The position numbers and the translations under genes were made by a program. This document shows, one piece after another, positions 48,552 to 58,285 of a DNA stretch of 64,000 nucleotides; positions within the stretch are counted from its first letter, which is position 1, and the number at the start of each line of letters is the position of its first letter. The notes under the pieces were generated by a model. It had not been told where the DNA came from. It ran no database searches and worked only from the letters and a program-made list of their open reading frames with translations. Origin of the DNA: Pseudoxanthomonas sp. (GTDB taxonomy: Bacteria > Pseudomonadota > Gammaproteobacteria > Xanthomonadales > Xanthomonadaceae); assembly GCA_017745195.1 (NCBI GenBank), contig JAGHZW010000111.1, positions 19,916 to 83,915 of the forward strand. The letters are read 5' to 3'.

Positions 48552-51159
48552 CGATCACATCCTCCGCCGGCAACGCGCGCAGGTTGTAGGTGCTGGACAT
48601 CGCCCGGCCATAGGCGCCCGCGTCGGCAACCAGCATGACCTCGCCTGGCGTGGTCGCCGCCGGCAGGTGCCGGTTCCGGCCGAACACATCGCTCGATTCG
48701 CAGATCGGGCCGACCACGTCGAACACGCCGTCGGCCGGCTCGTCGATGCGCTGCAGGTTGACGATGTCGTGCCAGGCGTCGTACATCGCCGGCCGCACCA
48801 GCGTGTGCATGCCCGCATCCAGGCCGACCCGGCGCACGCCGTCCTTCTCGATCACCTGGGTGGCGTGGGCCAGCAGCACGCCGGCCTCGGCGACCAGGTA
48901 GCGGCCCGGCTCGATCACCAGCCCGAACGCCGGATGCACCGCCTTCACCTCGGCCAGGCCGAGCGCCCAGGCGGCGACGTCGAACGGCTCGTCGTCGGCG
49001 CTGTACGGGATCGGCAGGCCGCCACCGATATCGATCGTGGCCACGGTGCCGATGCGGCGGGCGAAGCCGGCCAGTTCGTCGCACATCTGCCGCCAGTGGC
49101 CGGCGTTCTCCACGCCGCTGCCCAGGTGCGCGTGCAGGCCGGTGATGGTGATGCCCAGCGCGCGCGCGACATCGACGAACTCGTCCACCCGCTGTGCCGA
49201 CAGGCCGAACTTGGAATCCTTGCCGCCGGTGTTGACCTTCTGGTGGTGGCCGTCGCCGTGGCCCAGGTCGATGCGCAGCCAGACCTGGCGGCCGCGGAAC
49301 ACTTCCGGCCAGCGGCGCAGCGCCTCGACGCTGTCCACGGTGACGGTGACGCCGAGCGCGAACGCCTCTTCGTATTCGTGCACCGGGGCGAAGCTGGGCG
49401 TGAACAGCACGCGGCCGCGGTCCAGTTCCGGCAACGTGGCGAACACGTGCTGCAGCTCGCCCAGCGACACGCATTCCAGGCCGAAGCCCTCCTCGACCAG
49501 CGTGCGCAGGATCGCCGGGTGCGGGTTGGCCTTGATCGCGTAGAAGCGCTGGTCGATCGCGGCGACCGACTTCAGCGCGCGCGCCCGCTCGCGCACGGTC
49601 GGCAGGTGGTAGACGTAGCGCGGCGTGCCGGTGGCGGCCAGCTCCAGCAGGCGCTCGCGCTCGCCGCGCCACCACGGCTGCGGCCGCGGCCGCACCGCGC
49701 CGTTGAGCTCGCGCCAGCGCGGGCCGAACACGTCCTTCTCCAGCACCGGCATCGCGCCGCTGTCGATCAGCGCGGCGTGCAGGTCGGGCAGCAGGCCGTC
49801 GGCGTCGGCCTCGTCGATCACGAAGGTCAGGTTCAGGTCGTTGGACGACTGCGAGATCATGTGCACGCGTTCGTGGCCGAAGCTGGAAAACACTTCGGAC
49901 AGCTTGTGCAGCAGCGAGCGCATGCCGCGCCCGACCAGGGTGATCGCCGCGCAGGGCACGATCACCTTGACCCGGCCGATCTTCTCCAGGTCGGCGGCCA
50001 GCGCCGCCAGCGCGTTCTCGCTGAGCAGGTTCTCGCTCGGATCCAGCGACACGGTGACGTTGGTCTGCGAGGTGCCGATCATGTCGACCGACAGGCCGTG
50101 GGTGCGGAACAGCGCGAACACTTCGGCCAGGTAGCCGACCTGCTGCCACATGCCGATGTCTTCCACCGACACCAGCACCACGCCGTTGCGGCGGCTGATC
50201 GCCTTCACTCCGGGCACGGTCGCCGCGCTGCGGTCGATGGTCGTGCCCGGCAGCTCCGGCCGCTCGGTGTCGAGGATCGCCATCGGCACGCCGGAATCGC
50301 GGCACGGCTTGATCGAGCGCGGGTGCAGCACCTTGGCGCCGGTGGTGGTGATTTCCTGCGCCTCGGCATAACCGAGCCGGCTGAGCAGGCGCGCATCGGG
50401 CACTTCGCGCGGGTTGGCGCTGAACATGCCCGGCACGTCGGTCCAGATCTCGACCTTCGAGGCGCCGAGCAGCGCACCGAAGTACGCGGCCGAGGTATCC
50501 GAGCCGCCGCGGCCGAGGATCGCGGTACCGCCGTCCTGGTGCCGCGAGATGAAGCCCTGGGTGATCAGCAGCCGGGTCGGCTGCGCGGCGAAGCGCGCGC
50601 GCCAGCCCGCGTCGGACTGCCACTGGCAGTTCACCGACAGCCGCCGCGACCACTCGCTCTGGTTGGCCTGCGGCGGCAGCGCGTCGAGCCACTCGCGCGC
50701 GTCCATCCAGCCCATGTCCAGGCCCTGCGCGTGCAGGTAGGCGGCGCCGAGCGTGGACGACAGCAGTTCGCCCTGGCCGAGCACTTCGGCCTGCCAGTCG
50801 AGCGGCCGCGTGGCCGCACGCGGATCGGCGAGCAGGCCGCGCAGCGCGGCCAGGCGCACAGCGAGCACCGCCTCGGCATCGAGCTCGAGTTCGCCGGCGA
50901 ACTCATGGTGGCGCTGCTCGAGCGCGGCCACGCGCTGGGCGCTGTCGGCGGCGCCGTCGGCAATGGCGGTCAGTTCGTTGGTGACACCCGACAGCGCCGA
51001 AACCACCACCAGCACCCGCCCGCCGGTCTGCTCCGCGCGCTGTTTGGCCAGTTTCCCGATCGTGTCCCAGCGATGGCGACGCGACACCGAGGTGCCGCCG
51101 AACTTGAGGACGATCCAGCCGCCGGAGGCGGCATCTTGCACAGGCGAAACTGCAGACAT
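48535..51159 (-). CDS. Bifunctional aspartate kinase / diaminopimelate decarboxylase
   Basis: N-terminal aspartokinase VLKFGGTSVSRRHRW...GRGGSDTSAAYFGALLGA with ACT region; C-terminal DAPDC YAIKANPHPAILRTLVEEGFGLECVSLGEL...INTGG/SKFGL...GGGLPIPY. Confidence 0.96.
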   Translation of the reverse strand: MSAVSPVQDAASGGWIVLKFGGTSVSRRHRWDTIGKLAKQRAEQTGGRVLVVVSALSGVTNELTAIADGAADSAQRVAALEQRHHEFAGELELDAEAVLAVRLAALRGLLADPRAATRPLDWQAEVLGQGELLSSTLGAAYLHAQGLDMGWMDAREWLDALPPQANQSEWSRRLSVNCQWQSDAGWRARFAAQPTRLLITQGFISRHQDGGTAILGRGGSDTSAAYFGALLGASKVEIWTDVPGMFSANPREVPDARLLSRLGYAEAQEITTTGAKVLHPRSIKPCRDSGVPMAILDTERPELPGTTIDRSAATVPGVKAISRRNGVVLVSVEDIGMWQQVGYLAEVFALFRTHGLSVDMIGTSQTNVTVSLDPSENLLSENALAALAADLEKIGRVKVIVPCAAITLVGRGMRSLLHKLSEVFSSFGHERVHMISQSSNDLNLTFVIDEADADGLLPDLHAALIDSGAMPVLEKDVFGPRWRELNGAVRPRPQPWWRGERERLLELAATGTPRYVYHLPTVRERARALKSVAAIDQRFYAIKANPHPAILRTLVEEGFGLECVSLGELQHVFATLPELDRGRVLFTPSFAPVHEYEEAFALGVTVTVDSVEALRRWPEVFRGRQVWLRIDLGHGDGHHQKVNTGGKDSKFGLSAQRVDEFVDVARALGITITGLHAHLGSGVENAGHWRQMCDELAGFARRIGTVATIDIGGGLPIPYSADDEPFDVAAWALGLAEVKAVHPAFGLVIEPGRYLVAEAGVLLAHATQVIEKDGVRRVGLDAGMHTLVRPAMYDAWHDIVNLQRIDEPADGVFDVVGPICESSDVFGRNRHLPAATTPGEVMLVADAGAYGRAMSSTYNLRALPAEDVIDGSAG

Positions 51160-51341
51160 GGAGTATGTGGGAGACCACCCGACCACCGGGCATGAACCGT
51201 CGATTCTAAGCCGAATCGCCGGGCAAAACGCTTCGGCGGTGGCACGACGGCAGGGTCACAGGTGCAACCATCGTCGCGTCCCGCAACCGCGCGGCGCCAC
51301 ACGGGACGCCATACTCGCGTGCTGCCCACCGGAGCCCGCAC

Positions 51342-52208
51342 ATGCCTGTCCGCCGCTACGCCCAGCTCGACGTGTTCTCGCCCCGTCCCGGCGCCGGCAA
51401 TCCGCTGGCGGTGGTCCATGACGCCGCCGGCATGGACGAGGCGGCGATGCAGGCGTTCGCGACCTGGACCAACCTGTCGGAAACCATCTTCTTCCTGCCG
51501 CCGACGACGGCCGAAGCCGATTACCGGATTCGCATCTTCACCCCGAAGATGGAGCTGCCCTTCGCCGGACACCCCAGCGTCGGCGCGGCCTGGGCTGCGC
51601 TGGACGCCGGCGTGGCCCGCGACCGCGACGGCCGGCTGGTGCAGGAGTGCGCCGCCGGCCTGTTGCCGGTGCGGATCGGGCGCAGCGGCGGCCAGGTGCG
51701 GCCGTCGGTACGCAGTCCGCGCGCGCAGCCGCGCACGGTCGAAGCCCCTGCCTGGCTGCACGGCGAGCGGATCTGGGGCGCGGCCCGCGGCGCACTGGCG
51801 CCGGCGTTGTGGAACAACGGTCCGGACTGGTGGCTGCTGGAGCTGGCCGACGAAGCCGCCGTCCGTGGCCTGGTGCCCGACCAGGCCGCCATCGCCGCCC
51901 TGCCCGGCAGCGGCAAGCTCGCGGTGTTCGCCGCGGCCGGCCCGACCGGCGGCGCCCAGTTGGTGGTCCGCGCCTTCGCTCCCGGGGTCGGCATCGCCGA
52001 GGACCCGGCGACCGGCAGCGTCAACGCCAGCATTGCCACCCTGCTGCACCGGCACGGTCGCCTGCCCGGCGTGGATGGCCGCTATGTCGCCAGCCAGGGC
52101 CGCGAGATCGGCCGCGATGCGCGCCTGGAACTGGAGGTGGACGCCGACGGCGAAGCCTGGGTCGGAGGCCAGGTGCATGCGGTGATCCGTGGCACGGTGG
52201 ACTGGTAA
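51342..52208 (+). CDS. PhzF family isomerase-like protein (copy 1)
   Basis: YAQLDVFSPRPGAGNPLAVVHDAAGMDEAAMQAFATWTNLSETIFFLPP...LPFAGHPSVGAAWA...EDPATGSVNA. Confidence 0.93.
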   Translation: MPVRRYAQLDVFSPRPGAGNPLAVVHDAAGMDEAAMQAFATWTNLSETIFFLPPTTAEADYRIRIFTPKMELPFAGHPSVGAAWAALDAGVARDRDGRLVQECAAGLLPVRIGRSGGQVRPSVRSPRAQPRTVEAPAWLHGERIWGAARGALAPALWNNGPDWWLLELADEAAVRGLVPDQAAIAALPGSGKLAVFAAAGPTGGAQLVVRAFAPGVGIAEDPATGSVNASIATLLHRHGRLPGVDGRYVASQGREIGRDARLELEVDADGEAWVGGQVHAVIRGTVDW

Positions 52209-52241
52209 CCTCGGCCGCTCCCCCGACCAGGATCCACTCCC

Positions 52242-53120
52242 ATGGCCACGCGCCCGTTCGTGCAGGTGGACGTGTTCGCCGACCGCCCCGGCGCCGGCAA
52301 CCCGTTGGCCGTGGTGCTCGATGCCGCCGGCCTGGACGACGCGGCGATGCAGGCCATCGCGCGCTGGACCCGGTTGCCGGAAACCACCTTCGTGTTCCCG
52401 CCGGCCCGCCCCGGCGCCAGCTACGGCATCCGCATGTTCAGCCCGAAGCGCGAGGTGCCGTTCGCCGGGCATCCGAGCGTCGGCACCGCCCACGCGGTGC
52501 TCGAGGCCGGGCTGGCCGAACCGCAGGACGGCCTGCTGCTGCAGGAAGGCATCGCCGGCCTGCTGCCGCTGCGGGTGGACATGGACGGCGGCGTGCGCCG
52601 GATCGCGATCCGCACGCCGCGCTCGCGGCTGGTCGAGACCGCCGACGGCCGCGGCTCGCGCATGGCCGAGGCGCTGGACTGGCTGCCGCTGGGCGAACTG
52701 CCGCCGGCACTGATGGACGGCGGCCGCCGCTGGTGGCTGGCCGAGGCTCGCGACGAGGCCAGCCTGCGCAACGCAATGCCCGACTGGGAGGCGATCGCCA
52801 GCCTGGCCCGCGCCACCGAAAGCATGGGCGTGCTCGCGTTCGCCCGCTGCCTGGGCAACGACTACCAGGTCGCCGCGCGCGCGTTCGTCGGCGGGCCAGC
52901 GCTGTTCGAGGACGCCGCCTCCGGCGCGGCCAACGCCACGCTGGCCGCATGGCTGGCGCTGCGCGACGCCCTGCCGGGCCGCGATGGCCGCTACCGGGTC
53001 AGCCAGGGCCGCGAGGTCGGCTACGACGCACGGCTGGAGATGCAGGTCGACGCCGAGGGCGAGGTCTGGTCGGGCGGCCAGGTGGCCAGCGTCGTGCGCG
53101 GCACGATCGACTGGCGTTGA
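52242..53120 (+). CDS. PhzF family isomerase-like protein (copy 2)
   Basis: FVQVDVFADRPGAGNPLAVVLDAAGLDDAAMQAIARWTRLPETTFVFPP...VPFAGHPSVGTAHA...EDAASGAANA; paralogue of the upstream gene. Confidence 0.93.
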   Translation: MATRPFVQVDVFADRPGAGNPLAVVLDAAGLDDAAMQAIARWTRLPETTFVFPPARPGASYGIRMFSPKREVPFAGHPSVGTAHAVLEAGLAEPQDGLLLQEGIAGLLPLRVDMDGGVRRIAIRTPRSRLVETADGRGSRMAEALDWLPLGELPPALMDGGRRWWLAEARDEASLRNAMPDWEAIASLARATESMGVLAFARCLGNDYQVAARAFVGGPALFEDAASGAANATLAAWLALRDALPGRDGRYRVSQGREVGYDARLEMQVDAEGEVWSGGQVASVVRGTIDWR

Positions 53121-53142
53121 CCCTTCGGGACCGGCGACCCCG

Positions 53143-53337
53143 CTACAGGGCCGAGTGCACCCACCACAGCGACGCCAAGCCGGCGACCAGCACGACCGCG
53201 CCGAGCCGGCGCAATGCCGTGTCCGGCTGGCCGAGCAGCTGTTCCATCGTCCGCCGCCACAGGCCCGGCGCGGCGAACAGGAACAGCCCCTCGATCACCG
53301 CGACCAGGCACAGCGCCTGGAGCAGCGCGACCGGCAT
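53143..53337 (-). CDS. DUF2065 family protein (YjeT-like)
   Basis: LLQALCLVAVIEGLFLFAAPGLWRRTMEQLLGQPDTALRRLGAVVLVAGL; next to hflC. Confidence 0.88.
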   Translation of the reverse strand: MPVALLQALCLVAVIEGLFLFAAPGLWRRTMEQLLGQPDTALRRLGAVVLVAGLASLWWVHSAL

Positions 53338-54200
53338 CAGCGGTCGTTCTTGAAGTACTGCAGGAACGGGTCGTTCTTGTCGATCACGATCACGCCCTGG
53401 CCGTCGGCGAACGCGCCCCGGTAGGCCTCCAGGCTGCGGTGGAAGGCGAAGAACGCCGGGTCCTGGTTGGCCGCGTTGGCGAACAGGCGCGCGGCCTGGG
53501 CATCGCCTTCGCCGCGCAGCTTCTGCGCATCGCGTTCGGCCTCGGCCACGAGCACCGCCTGGTCGCGGTCGGCCTGCGCGCGCACCGTGCGCGCCTGCTC
53601 CTCGCCCTCGGCGCGCAGCGCGCTGGCCACCTGCTTGCGCTCGGCGCGCATGCGGTCGTAGACCTGCTTGATCACGTCGCTGTCGGTCGGCAGGTCGATC
53701 TGCTTGAGGCGGATGTCGACGATGCGCATGCCCAGCGTCTCGGCGCCGCGGTTGATGCCTTCCAGCTGCTTGGCGATCACCTCGCTACGGTCGCCCGAGA
53801 CCAGCTGGGTCAGGGTCCGCGAGTTGATCTCGTTGCGCAGCGAATCCTTGATGATCGGCGCCAGGCGGTCGGAAGCGGCCGACTCGTCGCCGCCGGTGGC
53901 CCGGTAGAACGCGCGCGCGTCGTTGATGTAGCCGATCGCGACGAAGTCCACGCTGACGTCCTTGCGCTCGGAGGTCAGGTAGCGCTCCGGCGAGAAGTCG
54001 ACCAGGGCGAAGCGGCTGTCGAAGGTGCGCACGCTCTCGACCAGCGGCCACTTGAAGTGCAGGCCCGGGCCGATGTCGGTGCGGGCGACGCGGCCCAGGT
54101 TCAGGACCAGGCCGACCTGGCCTTCGCGGACCACGTAGACCGAGCCGAGCAAGCCCAGCAGGATGGCGGCCGCCAGGGTGATCCAGACGGAATGTTTCAT
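53337..54200 (-). CDS. hflC: Protease modulator HflC
   Basis: SPFH domain: VYVVREGQVGLVLNLGRVARTDIGPGLHFKWPLVESVRTFDSRF; downstream of hflK. Confidence 0.97.
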   Translation of the reverse strand: MKHSVWITLAAAILLGLLGSVYVVREGQVGLVLNLGRVARTDIGPGLHFKWPLVESVRTFDSRFALVDFSPERYLTSERKDVSVDFVAIGYINDARAFYRATGGDESAASDRLAPIIKDSLRNEINSRTLTQLVSGDRSEVIAKQLEGINRGAETLGMRIVDIRLKQIDLPTDSDVIKQVYDRMRAERKQVASALRAEGEEQARTVRAQADRDQAVLVAEAERDAQKLRGEGDAQAARLFANAANQDPAFFAFHRSLEAYRGAFADGQGVIVIDKNDPFLQYFKNDR

Positions 54201-55339
54201 CGGGTGGGCTCCTCGCGGCCGGTGCGCACGGGATCACGCACGCCGCTGCGTACCGGTTCGGGACTGCTCTCGATCGCCGGCAGCAGCGCCTCGGCGGGCG
54301 GCGCGGTGGCGGCCGCCGAAGGCTGCGCGGCAGCGCCCGCCGCAGGCATCGGCACGTAGATCAGCTGGCGGCCGTCGCCGCCGACCACCTTGCGGTTCTT
54401 CGACAGCACGTCCTGCACGGTTTCCAGCCACAGCCGCTGGCGGGTGACTTCCGGCGCGTTGCGGTATTCGTCGCGCAGCAGGCTGAAGCGGGCCACGTCG
54501 CCCTCGGTCTGGGCGATCTTGGCCGCCTTGTAGCCCTCGGCCACGGTGCGCCGGCGTGCCGCTTCGCCGCGCGCCTCGGGGACGACCCGCGCGGCGTAGG
54601 CGCGGGCCTCGTTGATCAGCTGGTCCTTGATCTGCTGGGCGCTGTTGACCTCGTCGAAGGCCGGCTTGACCTCCTCCGGCGGGCGCGCGTCCTGCAGGTT
54701 CAGTTCGGTCACCACCAGGCCGGTGCGGTAGGCGTCCAGCGAGGTCTGCAGCTGCTGCGCGGCGCTGGCCGACAGCGGGCCGCGCGCGCCGAGCACGGTA
54801 TCCAGGTCGGCGCGGCCGACCTGCTCGCGGACCACGCTCTGCGCGACCTGCTCGAGCACACGGTCGGCATCGCGCGAACCGAACAGGTACAGGCGCGGGT
54901 CGCCGATGCGGTACTGCACGTTCATCGCCACGTTGACGATGTTCTCGTCGCGGGTCAGCACCGGCACGGTATTGCTGAAGGTCTTGATCTGGGTCGCGTT
55001 GACCTTGATCACCCGCTCCACCGGCCACGGCCACTTCAGGTTCGGGCCGGGCTGCATGACCCGGGCGAACTGGCCGAAGCGCAGGACCACGCCGCGCTGC
55101 TGTTCGCCGACGAGCTGGAAACTGCTCAGCAGCACCAGCAGCGCCACGCCCAGCAGGATCCAGCGGCCGATGCCGCCGCCGTTGCCGCCACCGAACAGGT
55201 CGCGCAGCCGCGCCATCACGCCGTCCAGGCCGCCACCGCCGTTGCCGGAGGGACGACGCGGCGGCCAGGGATTGCGCGGCGGGTTGTCGGGGGAGTCCCC
55301 ACCCTTGCCAGGGCCTTTACCGGGGGTGTTCCAGACCAT
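54197..55339 (-). CDS. hflK: FtsH protease activity modulator HflK
   Basis: LVGEQQRGVVLRFGQFARVMQPGPNLKWPWPVERVIKVNATQIKTF; Gly/Pro-rich N-terminus. Confidence 0.97.
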   Translation of the reverse strand: MVWNTPGKGPGKGGDSPDNPPRNPWPPRRPSGNGGGGLDGVMARLRDLFGGGNGGGIGRWILLGVALLVLLSSFQLVGEQQRGVVLRFGQFARVMQPGPNLKWPWPVERVIKVNATQIKTFSNTVPVLTRDENIVNVAMNVQYRIGDPRLYLFGSRDADRVLEQVAQSVVREQVGRADLDTVLGARGPLSASAAQQLQTSLDAYRTGLVVTELNLQDARPPEEVKPAFDEVNSAQQIKDQLINEARAYAARVVPEARGEAARRRTVAEGYKAAKIAQTEGDVARFSLLRDEYRNAPEVTRQRLWLETVQDVLSKNRKVVGGDGRQLIYVPMPAAGAAAQPSAAATAPPAEALLPAIESSPEPVRSGVRDPVRTGREEPTR

Positions 55340-55503
55340 GAAAGCTCCGTGTCGATGGGGCCTGTCCACGGCCGTGGCCATGGACCGCTCGGGTTTCGAT
55401 TCTAGCAAGACCGCGCCGACGCCCCCCCGCGGGCCGGGGCCTTCGTCCCCGCGGCTCCGCCAGCGCGCATACAGGAACAGGCCTGGCGACGGGGCTGCGG
55501 CGA

Positions 55504-56817
55504 TCAGTCGTCCACGCGCGCCGGTAGCAGCGCGCGCAGCGGCTCGCCATCGGCGCGTGCGGCCAGGCGCTCGGCCTCGCCGCGCGGCAGGTCGACCTGC
55601 AGCAGCCAGCCGTGCTCGTCGGCCTGTTCCGAACGCACCGCCTCGAGCTGGTGCAGGCGCGCGCGCAGGCGTCCGGCCTGCGGCGGCAGGCGCAGTTCGC
55701 CGAACGCGCGCTGCAGGTCCAGGCGCCGCGCCAGCGCGGCCTGCAGCAGCTCCAGGCCGCGGCCGTCGCGCGCGGACAGCCAGACGCGCTCGCGGTGGCC
55801 GGGGTCGTCGGGCTCGCCGCCACTGTGGTCGTGGCGCGGGTCGGCGCCCTCGATCCGGTCGATCTTGTTGAACACCAGCAACTGCGGCAGCTCGCCGGCC
55901 CCGACCTCGGCCAGCACCGCGTCGACCTGGGCGATGCGGTCGTCGCGCTGCGGGTCGGCGGCGTCGACCACGTGCAGCAGCAGGTCGGCCTCGCGCGCTT
56001 CCGACAGAGTCGAGCGGAACGCGGCGACCAGTTCGTGCGGCAGGTCGCGGACGAAACCGACGGTATCGGCCAGGACCACGCTGCCGCCCGGCAGCGCGAC
56101 CCGGCGCACGGTCGGGTCGAGCGTGGCGAACAGCTGGTCGGCGGCGTAGGCGTCGGCGCCGGTCAGCGCGTTGAACAAGGTCGACTTGCCGGCGTTGGTG
56201 TAGCCGACCAGCGCGACCCGCGGCAGTTCGCTGCGCACGCGGGCGCGGCGCATCTGGGTGTGCTGCACCTCGACCTTGTCCAGCCGGCGCTGCAACTGCT
56301 CCAGGCGCTTCTGCAGCAGGCGGCGGTCGGTTTCCAGCTGGGTTTCGCCGGGACCGCGCAGGCCGATCGAGCCGCCGCGCTGGCGCTCCAGGTGGCTCCA
56401 GCCGCGGACCAGGCGGGTGGCCATGTGCCGCAGCTGGGCCAGCTCGACCTGCAGCTTGCCTTCGTGGCTGCGCGCGCGCTGGGCGAAGATGTCCAGGATC
56501 AGGCCGGTGCGGTCGACCACGCGCCGCTCCAGTGCCCGCTCCAGGTTGCGTTCCTGGACAGGACTGAGCGGATGGTTGACCAGGACCAGGTCGGCGCCGG
56601 TGGCGTCGGCGGCAGCCTTCACTTCCTCGAGCTTGCCGCTGCCGATCAGGGTCGCCGGGTTGGGCCGGTCGATGCGCGCGGTCAGGGTCGCGGCCACGCT
56701 GGCACCGGCCGAACGGGCCAGGTCGGCGAATTCCTCGAGCACATCCTCGGCCACGGCCCCACCGGCGTGGGGCTGGATCAGCAGCGCGTGTTCACCCTTG
56801 CGGGATCTTTCGAACAA
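55504..56817 (-). CDS. hflX: Ribosome rescue GTPase HflX
   Basis: GRKGPGETQ-type RGPGETQLETDRRLL; GTPase VALVGYTNAGKSTLFNALTG, LADTVGFVRDLPHELVAAF. Confidence 0.97.
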   Translation of the reverse strand: MFERSRKGEHALLIQPHAGGAVAEDVLEEFADLARSAGASVAATLTARIDRPNPATLIGSGKLEEVKAAADATGADLVLVNHPLSPVQERNLERALERRVVDRTGLILDIFAQRARSHEGKLQVELAQLRHMATRLVRGWSHLERQRGGSIGLRGPGETQLETDRRLLQKRLEQLQRRLDKVEVQHTQMRRARVRSELPRVALVGYTNAGKSTLFNALTGADAYAADQLFATLDPTVRRVALPGGSVVLADTVGFVRDLPHELVAAFRSTLSEAREADLLLHVVDAADPQRDDRIAQVDAVLAEVGAGELPQLLVFNKIDRIEGADPRHDHSGGEPDDPGHRERVWLSARDGRGLELLQAALARRLDLQRAFGELRLPPQAGRLRARLHQLEAVRSEQADEHGWLLQVDLPRGEAERLAARADGEPLRALLPARVDD

Positions 56818-56846
56818 TCAGGACTCCGGTGTTGGAGAGGCGCGAA

Positions 56847-57116
56847 TCACTCGGCCTCGTCGCCACCTTCCCCGGATTCGCCCTGCACGTAACCACCGCC
56901 CGGGCCAACCCGGACATTGCGCGACGGCACGACCGTGGAAATGGCGTGCTTGTAGACCATCTGGCTGACGGTGCTGCGCAGCAGCACCACGAACTGGTCG
57001 AAGGACTCGATCGTACCCTGCAGCTTGATGCCGTTCACCAGGTAGACCGACACCGGCACGCGTTCACGGCGCAGTGCGTTCAGGAAAGGATCCTGCAGTG
57101 ATTGCCCCTTGGACAT
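56847..57116 (-). CDS. hfq: RNA chaperone Hfq
   Basis: [68 protein letters not shown]. Confidence 0.99.
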   Translation of the reverse strand: MSKGQSLQDPFLNALRRERVPVSVYLVNGIKLQGTIESFDQFVVLLRSTVSQMVYKHAISTVVPSRNVRVGPGGGYVQGESGEGGDEAE

Positions 57117-57204
57117 CGATGTTTCCCCCTTGCTCTTCATTGGAGCGTTCTTCTTATGGGTGGTGCTTGGGTGGTGCCGCGGACCTCCCCGGCCCAAGGG
57201 CATG

Positions 57205-58188
57205 TTACACAAGCCCGCGCCGGCGGGCCGCTTCCGGGCCGCCGAGGAAGCAGGAAACGGCTTCCGCCAGTTGATCGCCGTCACGTTCCGGATCGAACCA
57301 GCGCGCGTCCAGCTCGCCGCGCAGCCAGGTCAGCTGGCGCTTGGCCAGCTGGCGGGTGGCGAAGATACCGCGGTCGCGCAGCTCCGCGCTGTCGAAGACG
57401 CCGTCGAGGTGCTCCCAGGCCTGGCGGTAGCCGACCGCGCGCAGCGCCGGCAGGTCCAGCGGCGCCGGATGGTCGCGCAGCGCAGTCAGCGCGCGCAGGC
57501 CGCGCACCTCGTCGAGGAAGCCGGTGGCCAGCATCGCGTCGAAGCGGTGGGCGATCCGCGCATGCAGCGTCGCCCGCCCGGCCGGGGCCAATACGAGCTT
57601 GAGCACGCGCAGCGGCAGTCGCGGCGGCGGCGGGTCGCGCTGCCACGCGCTGATCGGCCGGCCACTGAGCCGGAACACCTCCAGCGCACGCTGGATCCGC
57701 TGCGCGTCGCCGGGGCGGATGCGGGCGGCGGCGGCGGGATCGACCCGGGCCAGCTCCGCATGCAACGCGTCCCAGCCAACCGCCTGGGCCTGTGCAGTGA
57801 TCGCCTCGCGCAGCGCCGGATCGGCCTCGGGCATCGGCGCCAGTCCGCGCAGCAGCGCGCGGAAATACAGGCCGGTGCCACCGGCCAGCACCGGCAACCC
57901 GCCGCGGGCGAGGATGCCGTCGATCGCCACGCGCGCATCGGCGGCGAACTCGGCCGCCGAATACGGCTGCCACGGCTCGCGCACGTCGATCAGGTGGTGC
58001 GCGACGCCGGCACGTTCGGCCAGGTCCGGCTTGGCCGCGCCGATGTCCAGGCCGCGGTAGACCAGCGCCGAATCGACGCTGACGATCTCGCCTCCGTAAC
58101 GCCGGGCCAGTTCGATCGCGAAGGCGGTCTTGCCCGAGGCGGTGGGACCCATCACGGCGATGGCGGACGGGCGGGTATCGACAGGCAT
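57205..58188 (-). CDS. miaA: tRNA dimethylallyltransferase MiaA
   Basis: [43 protein letters not shown]; upstream of hfq. Confidence 0.98.
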   Translation of the reverse strand: MPVDTRPSAIAVMGPTASGKTAFAIELARRYGGEIVSVDSALVYRGLDIGAAKPDLAERAGVAHHLIDVREPWQPYSAAEFAADARVAIDGILARGGLPVLAGGTGLYFRALLRGLAPMPEADPALREAITAQAQAVGWDALHAELARVDPAAAARIRPGDAQRIQRALEVFRLSGRPISAWQRDPPPPRLPLRVLKLVLAPAGRATLHARIAHRFDAMLATGFLDEVRGLRALTALRDHPAPLDLPALRAVGYRQAWEHLDGVFDSAELRDRGIFATRQLAKRQLTWLRGELDARWFDPERDGDQLAEAVSCFLGGPEAARRRGLV

Positions 58189-58285
58189 CGCGGGATTCTA
58201 GCCCGCCACAGCGGGCGCTCCCCTGGCTGGTCGCCTCGGCACGGGGTACTGCTCGAGCGCCGGGCGCTCTCCGCCGCTCAGGACA

